From positions 1 to 64,000 of the forward strand of contig CAZKCT010000004.1 in assembly GCA_964551545.1 (NCBI GenBank): a stretch of 64,000 nucleotides of DNA. The letters are read 5' to 3'. Every line of letters starts with the position of its first letter. The stretch's first letter is position 1. The translations under genes were made by a program, and so were the position numbers. The notes under the pieces were generated by a model. It saw nothing but the letters and a program-made list of their open reading frames with translations. It searched no databases and was not told the DNA's origin. This DNA is from Thiopontia sp964551545 (GTDB taxonomy: Bacteria; Pseudomonadota; Gammaproteobacteria; GCF-002020875). Positions 1 through 8,438 of this stretch are shown here, in pieces.

Positions 1-1
1 T

Positions 2-55
2 ATGGATGGATGGGATGATGAGGTCGCCAAGTGGGAAGAGAAAAAGAGCGCGTAA
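2..55 (+). CDS. dsrA: C-terminal end of DsrA (partial)
   Basis: Only the last 17 codons and the stop are in the window, so homology cannot be judged from residues alone. The open frame runs in from the left edge and stops 59 bases before dsrB. In reverse dsr operons the gene directly upstream of dsrB is dsrA, the alpha subunit of sirohaem sulfite reductase. The assignment therefore rests on gene order. The visible tail is acidic and lysine-rich. Confidence 0.7.
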   Translation: MDGWDDEVAKWEEKKSA

Positions 56-114
56 GTGCCCTTGATCAAATCTTAAGTAATTGAATTCAAATATAGAGTA
101 ATTGGAGAAGAATT

Positions 115-1188
115 ATGGCAGAAGCACCACGTATGCCGGAAGAGACTGGGGTACCCGATGCGTTCCCATTTATGCACCCAACCCTGAAAGAGAACTACGG
201 TGCATGGAAGTTCCATGACCGCCCACGTCCGGGTGTACTGCACCACGTTGCAAAAAGCGGTGAAGAGATCTGGAGTGTTCGTTGCGGTACGCAGCGCCAG
301 CTCGATCTCTACACCATTCGTCTGTTGGCTGACATCGCAGATGAGTTCAGTGATGGTTACCTGCGCTTCACAACACGTAACAATGTTGAGTATCTCTGTA
401 AGGATGAGAGCCGTGTTGCACCACTGATTGATCGCCTGAATGAAGAGGGTTTCCCTGTTGGTGGAACCGGTCCATCAGTGACCAATATCTCTCATACACA
501 GGGCTGGATGCACTGTGACATCCCAGGTACTGACGCCTCTGGTGCTGTGAAGGCACTGATGGATGAGTTGCATGACGAGTTCATCAAGGAAGAGATGCCG
601 AACCGTGTGAAGATCACCTCTTCTTGCTGCCAGATTAACTGTGGTGGTCAGGGTGATATCGCAATCAACATCCAGCACACCAAGCCACCCAAGATCAACC
701 ATGATCTGGTTTCTGGTGTCTGTGAGCGTCCATCGGTTGTTGCGCGTTGCCCAGTTGCGGCGATTCGTCCTGCGATGGTCAACGGCAAGCCCTCCCTGGA
801 AGTTGACGAGAAGAAATGTGTCTGCTGTGGCGCATGTTTCCCGCCTTGTCCTCCAATGCTGATCAATGATCCAGAGCACTCCAAGCTGGCGATCTGGGTT
901 GGTGGTAAGCACTCGAATGCACGTAGCAAGCCTAGCTTCCATAAGCTGGTTGCTGCTGGCATCCCAAACAATCCACCACGCTGGCCTGAGGTCTCTGAGA
1001 TCGTCATGAAGATCCTCAAGGTCTACAAGGAAGATGCGAAGGATTGGGAGCGTATGGGTGAGTGGGCTGAGCGTATCGGCTGGCCAACGTTCTTTGAGAA
1101 GACAGGTCTGCCATTCACTAAGTACCACATCGATACTTGGCGTGGTGCCCGTGCAAGCCTGAATAACTCGACTCATATCCGCTTCTAA
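115..1188 (+). CDS. dsrB: reverse-type dissimilatory sulfite reductase beta subunit DsrB
   Basis: With DsrA this forms the cytoplasmic sirohaem enzyme that, in sulfur oxidisers, converts DsrC-bound or stored sulfur to sulfite. The 357-residue length is usual for DsrB. Visible cysteines are C134, the CCQINC segment at 171-176 (the region of the sirohaem-coupled cluster in this family) and an inserted ferredoxin domain with C235, C238, C241 and C245. The start has a GGAG ribosome-binding site about eight bases upstream. It is followed after 11 bases by dsrE. The presence of dsrEFH and dsrL downstream marks the operon as oxidative rather than sulfate-reducing. Confidence 0.97.
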   Translation: MAEAPRMPEETGVPDAFPFMHPTLKENYGAWKFHDRPRPGVLHHVAKSGEEIWSVRCGTQRQLDLYTIRLLADIADEFSDGYLRFTTRNNVEYLCKDESRVAPLIDRLNEEGFPVGGTGPSVTNISHTQGWMHCDIPGTDASGAVKALMDELHDEFIKEEMPNRVKITSSCCQINCGGQGDIAINIQHTKPPKINHDLVSGVCERPSVVARCPVAAIRPAMVNGKPSLEVDEKKCVCCGACFPPCPPMLINDPEHSKLAIWVGGKHSNARSKPSFHKLVAAGIPNNPPRWPEVSEIVMKILKVYKEDAKDWERMGEWAERIGWPTFFEKTGLPFTKYHIDTWRGARASLNNSTHIRF

Positions 1189-1199
1189 GGAGTGTTGAG

Positions 1200-1592
1200 A
1201 TGAAGATTTCAATTCAGGTAAACGAAGGCCCTTATCAGCACCAGTCGTCTGATAGTGCCTACAACTTTGCAAAGGCCGCAGTCGAGAAGGGGCATGAGAT
1301 CTTTCGTGTCTTCTTCTACCACGACGGTGTAAATAACGGCACTCGTCTGGCGAGTCCACCACAGGATGACCGTAATGTTCAACAGCGTTGGAGTGATCTG
1401 GCCAAAGAGCATGAGATGGATCTGGTGATCTGTGTGGCTGCTGCGCAGCGTCGCGGCATTGTGGATGATGGCGAGGCAGAGCGGAACGGCAAGGATGCTA
1501 CCAATATCATGGATGGCTTCCGTATCTCTGGTCTGGGTCAGTTGATTGAGGCTGGTATCCAGTCTGATCGTCTGGTTGTCTTTGGTGATTAA
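1200..1592 (+). CDS. dsrE: sulfur carrier protein DsrE
   Basis: A 130-residue DsrE-family protein, part of the DsrE2F2H2 hexamer that passes sulfane sulfur to DsrC in the cytoplasm of sulfur oxidisers. The single functional cysteine lies in the stretch DLVICVAAAQRRG at residue 78, the position of the sulfur-binding Cys78 in A. vinosum DsrE. The dsrEFH trio is a genomic marker of oxidative dsr systems. Spacing to dsrF is 17 bases with an AGGAG site, so it is translated as part of the operon. Confidence 0.96.
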   Translation: MKISIQVNEGPYQHQSSDSAYNFAKAAVEKGHEIFRVFFYHDGVNNGTRLASPPQDDRNVQQRWSDLAKEHEMDLVICVAAAQRRGIVDDGEAERNGKDATNIMDGFRISGLGQLIEAGIQSDRLVVFGD

Positions 1593-1609
1593 GTTAGGAG
1601 AAGCCAAAA

Positions 1610-2017
1610 ATGTCTGAAATTAAAAAGTTTCTCTACGTCAATCGTAAAGCCCCTTATGGAACGGTTTACGCCTTGGAGTCACTGGAAGTGGTTCTGATTG
1701 GTGCAGCTTTCGATCAGGATGTGTCGCTGGTCTTCATGGATGATGGTGTGTTCCAGATCAAGAAGGATCAGAACTCCGAGGCATCCGGAATGAAGAATTT
1801 CTCGCCAACCTACAATGCGTTGGGTGACTACGATGTCAATAAGATTTATGTCGAGAAAGAGTCTCTCGAAGCACGTGGGTTGACTGTAGATGACCTGATG
1901 GCCCTGACCTACGAAGATGAAGATGATGACTGGGCTGAGAAGTCCTCCATCCATCTGGTCTCTGCTGATGAGATCCGTGATCTCATGGAAGAGAGCGACG
2001 TAGTTCTCAGTTTCTAA
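1610..2017 (+). CDS. dsrF: DsrF subunit of the DsrEFH sulfur-transfer complex
   Basis: A 135-residue DsrE-superfamily protein between dsrE and dsrH. I find no cysteine in it, which fits the view that DsrF is a structural subunit of the hexamer while DsrE carries the active cysteine. The N-terminal strand and the LVFMDDGVF segment are typical of the DsrF/TusC group. The C-terminal third is strongly acidic. A 16-base spacer separates it from dsrH. Confidence 0.94.
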   Translation: MSEIKKFLYVNRKAPYGTVYALESLEVVLIGAAFDQDVSLVFMDDGVFQIKKDQNSEASGMKNFSPTYNALGDYDVNKIYVEKESLEARGLTVDDLMALTYEDEDDDWAEKSSIHLVSADEIRDLMEESDVVLSF

Positions 2018-2033
2018 GGGTAGGAGATTAATT

Positions 2034-2321
2034 ATGTTACACATTGTAAATAAGTCACCTTTCCAGAATGACTCCTTTGGCTCATGCATGTCGCACGCGA
2101 CGAACAGCAGTACTGTACTGTTGATTGAAGATGGCGTCTTTGCTGCACTGAAGGGTAGTGCCGTTGCCGATAAGCTCTCTGGTGCAAAGGTTGTTGCACT
2201 GCAGAGTGATGTTGCAGCACGTGGCATCGAAGCCAATCTGGCAGACGGTGTTGAGCTGGTTGACTATGCCGGTTTTGTAGATCTGGTTGCTGAAAACGAA
2301 AAGCTTCAGTCTTGGGTTTAA
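2034..2321 (+). CDS. dsrH: DsrH subunit of the DsrEFH sulfur-transfer complex
   Basis: A 95-residue TusB/DsrH-family protein and third member of the DsrEFH complex. The N-terminus (MLHIVNKSPF) and the VLLIEDGVFAAL segment are characteristic. One cysteine, C18, lies close to the position of the conserved DsrH cysteine. It is followed by 53 AT-rich bases and then dsrC, slightly more than elsewhere in the operon and enough room for extra control of dsrC. Confidence 0.94.
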   Translation: MLHIVNKSPFQNDSFGSCMSHATNSSTVLLIEDGVFAALKGSAVADKLSGAKVVALQSDVAARGIEANLADGVELVDYAGFVDLVAENEKLQSWV

Positions 2322-2374
2322 GCCAAGGTTTTTTGAGTTTTAATTTTTTATTTTTCTGAATTAGGAGAAATGTT

Positions 2375-2710
2375 ATGCCAAGTATGGACGTAAACGGTAA
2401 TGCAGTAGACGTTGATGAGGAAGGTTACCTGACCGACATCAATGATTGGAACAGAGATATCGCATCTGCTCTGGCTGAGACCGAAGAGGTTGAGCTGACT
2501 GACGCACACTGGGAAGTCATCGACTTCCTGCGTGAGTACTATGACGAGTATCAGATCGCTCCAGCAGTACGTGTACTGACCAAGGCGATCGGCAAGAAGT
2601 TGGGTAAGGACAAAGGCAACAGCAAGTACCTCTACGAGCTGTTCCCATATGGCCCAGCGAAGCAGGCTTGTAAGATTGGTGGCCTGCCTAAGCCTACTGG
2701 CTGTATCTAA
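2375..2710 (+). CDS. dsrC: sulfur substrate carrier DsrC
   Basis: A 111-residue DsrC/TusE protein, the cytoplasmic carrier that presents sulfur to sulfite reductase and interacts with the DsrK subunit of DsrMKJOP. The flexible C-terminal arm carries both redox cysteines, C99 and the penultimate C110, separated by ten residues. True DsrC has both, whereas TusE keeps only the last, so this is the catalytic form. The start has an AGGAG site eight to nine bases upstream. Two hairpins follow the stop codon. Confidence 0.97.
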   Translation: MPSMDVNGNAVDVDEEGYLTDINDWNRDIASALAETEEVELTDAHWEVIDFLREYYDEYQIAPAVRVLTKAIGKKLGKDKGNSKYLYELFPYGPAKQACKIGGLPKPTGCI

Positions 2711-2712
2711 GC

Positions 2713-2766
2713 TTAATAACCAACGTTATTAATGCTTGAGCTCCGGGGGTGATCCTCACCCCCGGA
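2713..2766 (+). promoter_or_regulatory. tandem hairpins downstream of dsrC
   Basis: Two stem-loops lie between dsrC and dsrM. The first has an 8-bp AT-rich stem (2713-2720 with 2725-2732). The second has a perfect 11-bp GC-rich stem (2742-2752 with 2756-2766) and a three-base loop. There is no following T-run, so this does not look like a full intrinsic terminator. A role in stabilising or processing the dsrC 3' end, giving more dsrC than dsrMKL, is inferred. Confidence 0.6.
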
Positions 2767-2855
2767 TGCCCACAAAATTCCGGGTATCTGCCTCAATTTT
2801 TGAGCGTGGATACCCTAATGGACTGTTCTGAGATGATCGCGGAGGCGAACGGCAT

Positions 2856-3578
2856 ATGTTAACTGAACTATTTGCCATACTTTTTTACGCAGCGACTGCC
2901 ATTCTGGTGATTGGCGTTGCGATGCGAATTGCTGCTTACTGGCGCACACCAGCCCCGCTCAAGATCCCGACCATGCCTGCCCCTCGCACACAAGGTGGGA
3001 TGGTTTTTCGCATGGGCCGAGAGGTCGTGTTGTTTGAAAGCCTGTTCCGCTCCAATAAATGGATCTGGATCTTTGGCTGGGTATTCCATATGGCACTGTT
3101 CCTGGTGTTGTTGCGTCACGGACGCTATTTTCAGGAGACCCCTTGGTTCATCACCGAGATTGTTCAGCCATTTGGTAAATATGCTGGCTTTGCGATGGTT
3201 GCAGGTCTGGCCGGACTTTGGGGGCGCCGCTTTTTGGTGGAGCGCATCCGCTATATCAGCACCCCGTCTGACCACTTGATGCTGCTGTTGTTGATTGGTA
3301 TTGGTGCGAGTGGTGTGATGATGACCTTTGTTGCACATACTGACATTGTTGCACTGAAGCAGTTCATGACAGGGTTGATGGTCCTTGATTGGAAGCCGCT
3401 GCCTGCAGACCCTATTTTGATTGTCCACCTCTCTCTGGTGGTTGTACTGATGGTGATTTTCCCAATCAGTAAGCTGATGCATGCCCCAGGCATCTTTTTC
3501 AGCCCAACCCGTAACCAGATTGATGACTCTCGTGAGAAACGTCACATCGCCCCTTGGGCCGCTGAGATGGAGAAATAA
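2856..3578 (+). CDS. dsrM: DsrM, cytochrome b subunit of DsrMKJOP
   Basis: A 240-residue hydrophobic protein with about five to six transmembrane helices, of the NarI-like cytochrome b family. It carries two b haems and exchanges electrons between the quinone pool and DsrK. Histidines suitable as haem ligands occur within helices (for example FHMALFLVLLRHG and VHLSLVV). The gene starts 145 bases after dsrC, beyond the double hairpin, and is separated from dsrK by only three bases. Confidence 0.94.
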   Translation: MLTELFAILFYAATAILVIGVAMRIAAYWRTPAPLKIPTMPAPRTQGGMVFRMGREVVLFESLFRSNKWIWIFGWVFHMALFLVLLRHGRYFQETPWFITEIVQPFGKYAGFAMVAGLAGLWGRRFLVERIRYISTPSDHLMLLLLIGIGASGVMMTFVAHTDIVALKQFMTGLMVLDWKPLPADPILIVHLSLVVVLMVIFPISKLMHAPGIFFSPTRNQIDDSREKRHIAPWAAEMEK

Positions 3579-3581
3579 GTC

Positions 3582-5120
3582 GTGGCAAAAGTAGAGATTG
3601 AAAAGCCAGAGCTGAGCGAATACCTGCAGATTCCGGTATTGCAAGAGGGCTCTATGGCCCACTCATCACCCTTTGTGGCCAAGCCTGCACATCAGGAGCC
3701 ACTGAACTTTCCGGGTGAGTTGGTTGAGGATTGGCATGATCAGGCGATCGCCAAGATGGAGGATCTGAGCAAGACTTCTCGTAGCTTTAGCCTCTTCCTC
3801 GACATCTGTGTCCACTGTGGCTCCTGTACCGACAAGTGTCACTATTTCCTCGGTACGGCTGATCCAAAGAATATGCCAGTGGCTCGTCAGGAGCTGCTGC
3901 GTAGCGTCTATCGTCGCTACTTTACCTTTGCGGGTAAATACTTCCCCAATCTGGTTGGGGCAAAAGATCTGACCCGTGAGACGCTGGATGAGTGGCACAG
4001 CTACTACCATCAATGCTCCGAATGCCGTCGCTGCTCTCTGTTCTGCCCGTACGGGATCGATACGGCAGAGATCACCATGGCTGCACGAGATATTCTCGAT
4101 GTAGTGGGCTACGGTCAGAAATATGACAATGAGATTCTGGGTAAGGTCCTGAAAATTGGTAATAATCTCGGTCTTCCGGGGCCTGCACTGGCGGCGACTC
4201 TGGAGGATTTGGAAGAGGATCTGGAGGACGATACCGGTCTGCCGATCCGTATGCCACTGAATGAGAAAGGGGCTGATGTTCTACTGATCACCCCTTCCGC
4301 AGACTTCTTTGCAGAGCCACACATTGATGGTTTGATGGGCTACGCCAAGGTGTTCCACCAGGCAGGCATCAGCTGGACCATGAGTGATTATGCCTCTGAG
4401 GGTGCCAACTTCGGGATGTTCATTGGTAACTATCCCACCATGAAGAAGGTCGCAGAGCGCATCCGTACTGCTGCCTTGGAATTGGGTGTGAAGCGAGTGG
4501 TAGTCGGGGAGTGTGGTCATGCATGGCGTGTTGCCTACAGCTTCTGGAATACACTGGCTGGTACTGGGCATGGTGCAGCTGCAGATGATAAGTATGCACA
4601 GATGCTGCAGAAGCAATTGGACCCTCGCTACCCAGCACCTCAACACATCATCGAGCTGACCCATAGCCTGATGCAAGACAACGTGTTGAAGATCGATAAG
4701 TCTGCCAATGATCATCGTACTGTCACTTTCCACGACTCCTGTAATGTGGCGCGTGGTACCGGTATGGGTGGCATTGAGCGCGGCCAGTTTATTCTGCCGC
4801 GTGAGGTGATCAAGAACGTGGTCAACAACTATGTGGAGATGGATAGCTCCACCATGTTTGAGGAGACCTACTGCTGTGGTGGCGGTGGTGGACTGCTGAC
4901 CGATGACCTGATGGAGCTGCGTGTGAAGGGCGCAATGCCAAGAATGCACGCCTTGAAGAAGGTCTTTGATGAAGAGGGTGTCGATACATTGGCCGCAATC
5001 TGTGCGATTTGTAAGAGCCAATTCAGCAAGGTACTGCCTTACTACGACATGCCAATGCACATGATTACCAGTGTTCACCAGTTGGTTGGTGATGCATTGG
5101 TGTTTGAGAATAACGATTGA
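3582..5120 (+). CDS. dsrK: DsrK, HdrD-like iron-sulfur subunit of DsrMKJOP
   Basis: A 512-residue protein related to heterodisulfide reductase HdrD, on the cytoplasmic face of the complex, where it is thought to act on the DsrC disulfide. Two N-terminal [4Fe-4S] motifs are visible (CVHCGSCTDKC and CSECRRCSLFC). The C-terminal half has a CCG domain with FHDSCN, YCCGGGGG and CAICK, the site of the catalytic noncubane cluster in Hdr proteins. GTG is used as start, three bases after dsrM. Confidence 0.96.
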   Translation: MAKVEIEKPELSEYLQIPVLQEGSMAHSSPFVAKPAHQEPLNFPGELVEDWHDQAIAKMEDLSKTSRSFSLFLDICVHCGSCTDKCHYFLGTADPKNMPVARQELLRSVYRRYFTFAGKYFPNLVGAKDLTRETLDEWHSYYHQCSECRRCSLFCPYGIDTAEITMAARDILDVVGYGQKYDNEILGKVLKIGNNLGLPGPALAATLEDLEEDLEDDTGLPIRMPLNEKGADVLLITPSADFFAEPHIDGLMGYAKVFHQAGISWTMSDYASEGANFGMFIGNYPTMKKVAERIRTAALELGVKRVVVGECGHAWRVAYSFWNTLAGTGHGAAADDKYAQMLQKQLDPRYPAPQHIIELTHSLMQDNVLKIDKSANDHRTVTFHDSCNVARGTGMGGIERGQFILPREVIKNVVNNYVEMDSSTMFEETYCCGGGGGLLTDDLMELRVKGAMPRMHALKKVFDEEGVDTLAAICAICKSQFSKVLPYYDMPMHMITSVHQLVGDALVFENND

Positions 5121-5184
5121 ACTAGCAGAGGACTCGATTGATCGGGTCTTTGTTTTGACTTTATAGAGATAGGAGCATCTGATA

Positions 5185-7164
5185 ATGGCAACGCCAAGTG
5201 ATGAGATGAACACAGAGTTGAACTACCGCCGCTACGAGGATTACCCACGCGACGAAGGCGTACACTCGTATGATAATGATGAGATGATCTGGCAGGCGAG
5301 CTGGACTCACAAGTGCCCAACTTATGTTCACCAGACTCCGCCATGTCAGGCGAGCTGCCCATCCGGTCATGACGTGCGTGGCTGGCTCGATATCGTTCGC
5401 GGCATCGATACCCCACCGGAAGGGATGACCATGGAAGACTATGCCTTCCAGCGTTACACCCAGGCCAACCCATTCCCATCGACCATGGGTCGCGTCTGTC
5501 CTGCACCTTGTCAGGATGGCTGTAACCGTAATGAAGTGGAAGACTTCGTAGGAATCAACTCCATCGACCAGTTCATTGGTGACAACGCACTGGAGAACGG
5601 CCTCGGTTTTGAGGCGGGTGAAGATACCGGTAAGAAGATTGCGATCATCGGTGGCGGTCCAGCAGGACTGGCTGCGGCTTATCAGCTGCGCAAGGATGGT
5701 CACGGTGCAACCGTATTTGATGACCACGATACACTGGGCGGCATGATGGTTTACGGTATCCCAGGCTATCGTACGCCACGTGAGATGCTGGCGGGTGAGA
5801 TCAAACGTATTACAGACATGGGTGTTGAGATCAAGCTCAGCACTCGCGTGGGTACCGATATTCAGGTTGCAGACCTGGAAAAAGAGTACGACGCAATCCT
5901 CTGGGCGATTGGCGCTCAGGCAGGTCGTGCACTGCCTATTGATGGCGGTGATGCACCGAACTGTGTAACGGGTGTTGATTTCTTGAGTGCGTTCAACTCC
6001 GGTAAGCTGAAGCATATTGACGGCAAGATTGTGGTTGTCGGTGGTGGCGATACCTCGATTGACGTCGCCTCTGTGGCGCGTCGTATCGGTAATATATCAG
6101 CCGTTAATGAGAAGGATCGTCCAGAGCATGTAATTTTGGGGAATACTGCGCATGATGTGGCAGACACAGCGGCCCGTGAAGGCGCCGACGTGGTGCTGAT
6201 CTCTCGTCAGCCTGTTGAGAACATGAATGCTGCCCAGCATGAAATCGATGATGCACTGCGTGAAGGTGTTGAGATTCGCGGCTCTCTGAGTCCTGTTGAG
6301 GTGGTTGTGGATGACAGCGGTCGTGCAACAGGTCTGAAGGTGGTTCAGCTCAGCTATGAGTCTGGCAAGGCCGAGCCGGTTGAGGGAACTGAAGAGGTGA
6401 TTGAGTGCACCATGATTGCTTCTGCAATTGGCCAGTCCGGTGACTTTACTGGTTACGAGGATCTTGATAATGGTCGTGGCCTGATTGACGCGACCAAGAA
6501 CTATGAAGTGAAAGGAAAGTCTGGTCACTTTGTTGCGGGCGATATCATCCGTCCACATCTGCTGACCACTGCCATTGGTCAGGCTTCTGTTGCGGTTGAG
6601 TCCATCAATGATTATCTCAACCAGAAAGAGCTGAAGCCTCGTCCAAAGGTTGATGTGCACCACTTCCAGCTGATGGATCAGCTGAAGAAGAAGGGATTGG
6701 AGCCAGAGCATTTCCAGTCTGAGAATGACGGTAAAGAGAAGGAGGATGGCCACCGCGGAACCGCCGCCAGCAAGTATGCAATCCATAACTATGAAGATCG
6801 CTCCTTTGCGTCCATCATTACTCATGATCGTCTTTTCTTGGGACACTTCGATCATACGCCGCGTAACCACCGCTCTTTCGTTGAGGTTGATTCCAATCAG
6901 GTGCTGCAGAATTTTGACGAGCGTATGCAGGGATTGGACAAAGATACTGCAGTTGCAGAAGCCAAGCGTTGCATGAGCTGTGGCATGTGCTTTGAGTGTG
7001 ACAACTGTGTGGTCTTCTGTCCGCAGGATGCAGTCTTCAAGGTGCGTAAGAATGAGAGTGCTGTAGGGCGTTATGTCGATACAGACTACGCCAAGTGTGT
7101 CGGTTGCCACGTCTGTGCAGATGTTTGCCCGACTGGCTACATCCAGATGGGACTGGGTGAGTAA
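5185..7164 (+). CDS. dsrL: DsrL, NAD(P)H:acceptor oxidoreductase of the reverse Dsr pathway
   Basis: A 659-residue iron-sulfur flavoprotein related to the glutamate synthase small subunit. DsrL partners DsrAB and takes electrons from sulfide oxidation to NAD(P)+. Seen in order: N-terminal cysteine clusters (CQASCPSGHDV, CPAPCQDGC), an FAD-binding motif (GGGPAGLAAAYQL, near 150), a NAD(P)-binding motif (VVVGGGDTSIDVAS, near 285), and two C-terminal ferredoxin motifs (CMSCGMC with CVVFC; CVGCHVCADVC). Its presence supports an oxidative direction. It sits 64 bases after dsrK and 36 bases before dsrJ. Confidence 0.96.
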   Translation: MATPSDEMNTELNYRRYEDYPRDEGVHSYDNDEMIWQASWTHKCPTYVHQTPPCQASCPSGHDVRGWLDIVRGIDTPPEGMTMEDYAFQRYTQANPFPSTMGRVCPAPCQDGCNRNEVEDFVGINSIDQFIGDNALENGLGFEAGEDTGKKIAIIGGGPAGLAAAYQLRKDGHGATVFDDHDTLGGMMVYGIPGYRTPREMLAGEIKRITDMGVEIKLSTRVGTDIQVADLEKEYDAILWAIGAQAGRALPIDGGDAPNCVTGVDFLSAFNSGKLKHIDGKIVVVGGGDTSIDVASVARRIGNISAVNEKDRPEHVILGNTAHDVADTAAREGADVVLISRQPVENMNAAQHEIDDALREGVEIRGSLSPVEVVVDDSGRATGLKVVQLSYESGKAEPVEGTEEVIECTMIASAIGQSGDFTGYEDLDNGRGLIDATKNYEVKGKSGHFVAGDIIRPHLLTTAIGQASVAVESINDYLNQKELKPRPKVDVHHFQLMDQLKKKGLEPEHFQSENDGKEKEDGHRGTAASKYAIHNYEDRSFASIITHDRLFLGHFDHTPRNHRSFVEVDSNQVLQNFDERMQGLDKDTAVAEAKRCMSCGMCFECDNCVVFCPQDAVFKVRKNESAVGRYVDTDYAKCVGCHVCADVCPTGYIQMGLGE

Positions 7165-7200
7165 CCGTAAAACGACTGATAGAGTAACCAGAGGCTGAAC

Positions 7201-7620
7201 ATGGTGTTGTCTAGAAAGATCAAACAGCAAATTGCTGTTATCGCAGTACTCATCGCTACCGGTTTCGGATTCGGCTCGGTTGCTCAGGGTGACGACCAAG
7301 GAGCGAAGCGTTCCATTGGCGCCAACGCAGGAGATGCCTGTGTTCGCGATACGCAGTGGATGCGTCGCAATCACATGGACCTGCTCAAGCATGATCGGGA
7401 TCGTACTTTGCGTCAGGGCATTCGTCCGGTGGAGGGAAGCCTCAAGGGGTGTGTTGATTGTCACACCAACCAGGATGATCACGGTAGCTATATTCCAGTC
7501 AATGCTGAGGGTGAATTCTGTAGCGGTTGCCACAACTACACCGCCGTCAAGCTTGACTGCTTTGAGTGTCATGCCACCAAGCCTGATGCCAGAGCAGAGA
7601 CAGCGAGGGCAGGAAAATGA
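7201..7620 (+). CDS. dsrJ: DsrJ, periplasmic trihaem cytochrome c
   Basis: A 139-residue protein with an N-terminal hydrophobic segment (about residues 9-26) that exports and probably anchors it. Three CxxCH motifs are visible: CVDCH, CSGCH and CFECH. C47, in DACVRDTQWM, matches the region of the unusual cysteine haem ligand described for A. vinosum DsrJ. It is the periplasmic electron-transfer subunit of DsrMKJOP. Its stop overlaps the dsrO start by four bases (ATGA), so the two are translationally coupled. Confidence 0.96.
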   Translation: MVLSRKIKQQIAVIAVLIATGFGFGSVAQGDDQGAKRSIGANAGDACVRDTQWMRRNHMDLLKHDRDRTLRQGIRPVEGSLKGCVDCHTNQDDHGSYIPVNAEGEFCSGCHNYTAVKLDCFECHATKPDARAETARAGK

Positions 7621-8402
7621 GCCAGAACCAGAAGATGGACCAGAATAGAGCAGAGCATGATGTTCAGGTTGTAGACGCTGCACGCCGCCGCTTCCTGGGC
7701 CAGGCCGCAGGCGCGACTGCAGTGATTGCGCCAGGTGTGACCTTGGTGAGCATCTCTTCCTCCAGCAGCGCAGCAGAAGGTGCCAGCAGTGAAAAACGCT
7801 GGGGCATGTTGGTTGATACCAATCAGTGTGAGCAGGGTTGTAATGACTGTGTAACGGCCTGTCAGCAAGAGAATGGTTGGGGGGATGGCTCTAGTGATGA
7901 ATCCAACTCTCGTTCAGGCCAGAAGGCACAGTGGATTCGTACCGTAACGGTCCGGGATACTCAGACCAGCCACACCTCACAGCTGCCGATGATGTGCCAG
8001 CATTGTGAGCAGCCGCCTTGCGTGGATGTCTGCCCAACGGGTGCATCGATGAAACGTGCGGATGGCATTGTCCTGGTAGACAAGCATATCTGCATCGGCT
8101 GTCGTTACTGCATGATGGCCTGCCCCTACAAGGCGCGCTCTTTTATTCATGAGCCTATGCATGATCAGCGAAGCCATGCACCGCGTGGTATGGGTACCGT
8201 TGAGGCCTGTACGATGTGTGTTCACCGCGTCGATCGTGGGGATCAGCCTGCTTGTGTTGAGAAATGTAATAAGGGAGCCATGACTTTTGGTGATCTGAAT
8301 GATCCCAATAGCGAAATCTCCAAGAAGCTGGCGGCAGCCAGTTCTACGCAGATTCGTGCAGACCTTGGAACCAACCCAAGCGTACGTTACAGCGGAATCT
8401 AA
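7617..8402 (+). CDS. dsrO: DsrO, periplasmic iron-sulfur subunit of DsrMKJOP
   Basis: A 261-residue ferredoxin-like protein with a twin-arginine signal (ARRRFLGQAAGAT, about residues 21-33), so it is folded with its clusters before export. Cysteine groups for several [4Fe-4S] clusters are visible: CEQGCNDCVTAC, CQHCEQPPCVDVC, CIGCRYCMMAC, and CTMCVHR with CVEKC. It belongs to the DmsB/NrfC-type family and links DsrJ to the membrane subunit DsrP. It overlaps dsrJ by four bases. Confidence 0.95.
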   Translation: MSQNQKMDQNRAEHDVQVVDAARRRFLGQAAGATAVIAPGVTLVSISSSSSAAEGASSEKRWGMLVDTNQCEQGCNDCVTACQQENGWGDGSSDESNSRSGQKAQWIRTVTVRDTQTSHTSQLPMMCQHCEQPPCVDVCPTGASMKRADGIVLVDKHICIGCRYCMMACPYKARSFIHEPMHDQRSHAPRGMGTVEACTMCVHRVDRGDQPACVEKCNKGAMTFGDLNDPNSEISKKLAAASSTQIRADLGTNPSVRYSGI

Positions 8403-8438
8403 TCGAGTTAAATCGCGAACCAATCACGGAAAGACAAG

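Noticed and set aside
6097..7683. 528-codon frame antisense to dsrL and dsrJ
   Set aside because: It lies wholly opposite well-supported genes with conserved motifs, and its composition is low-complexity His/Leu/Thr-rich, as expected of a shadow frame.
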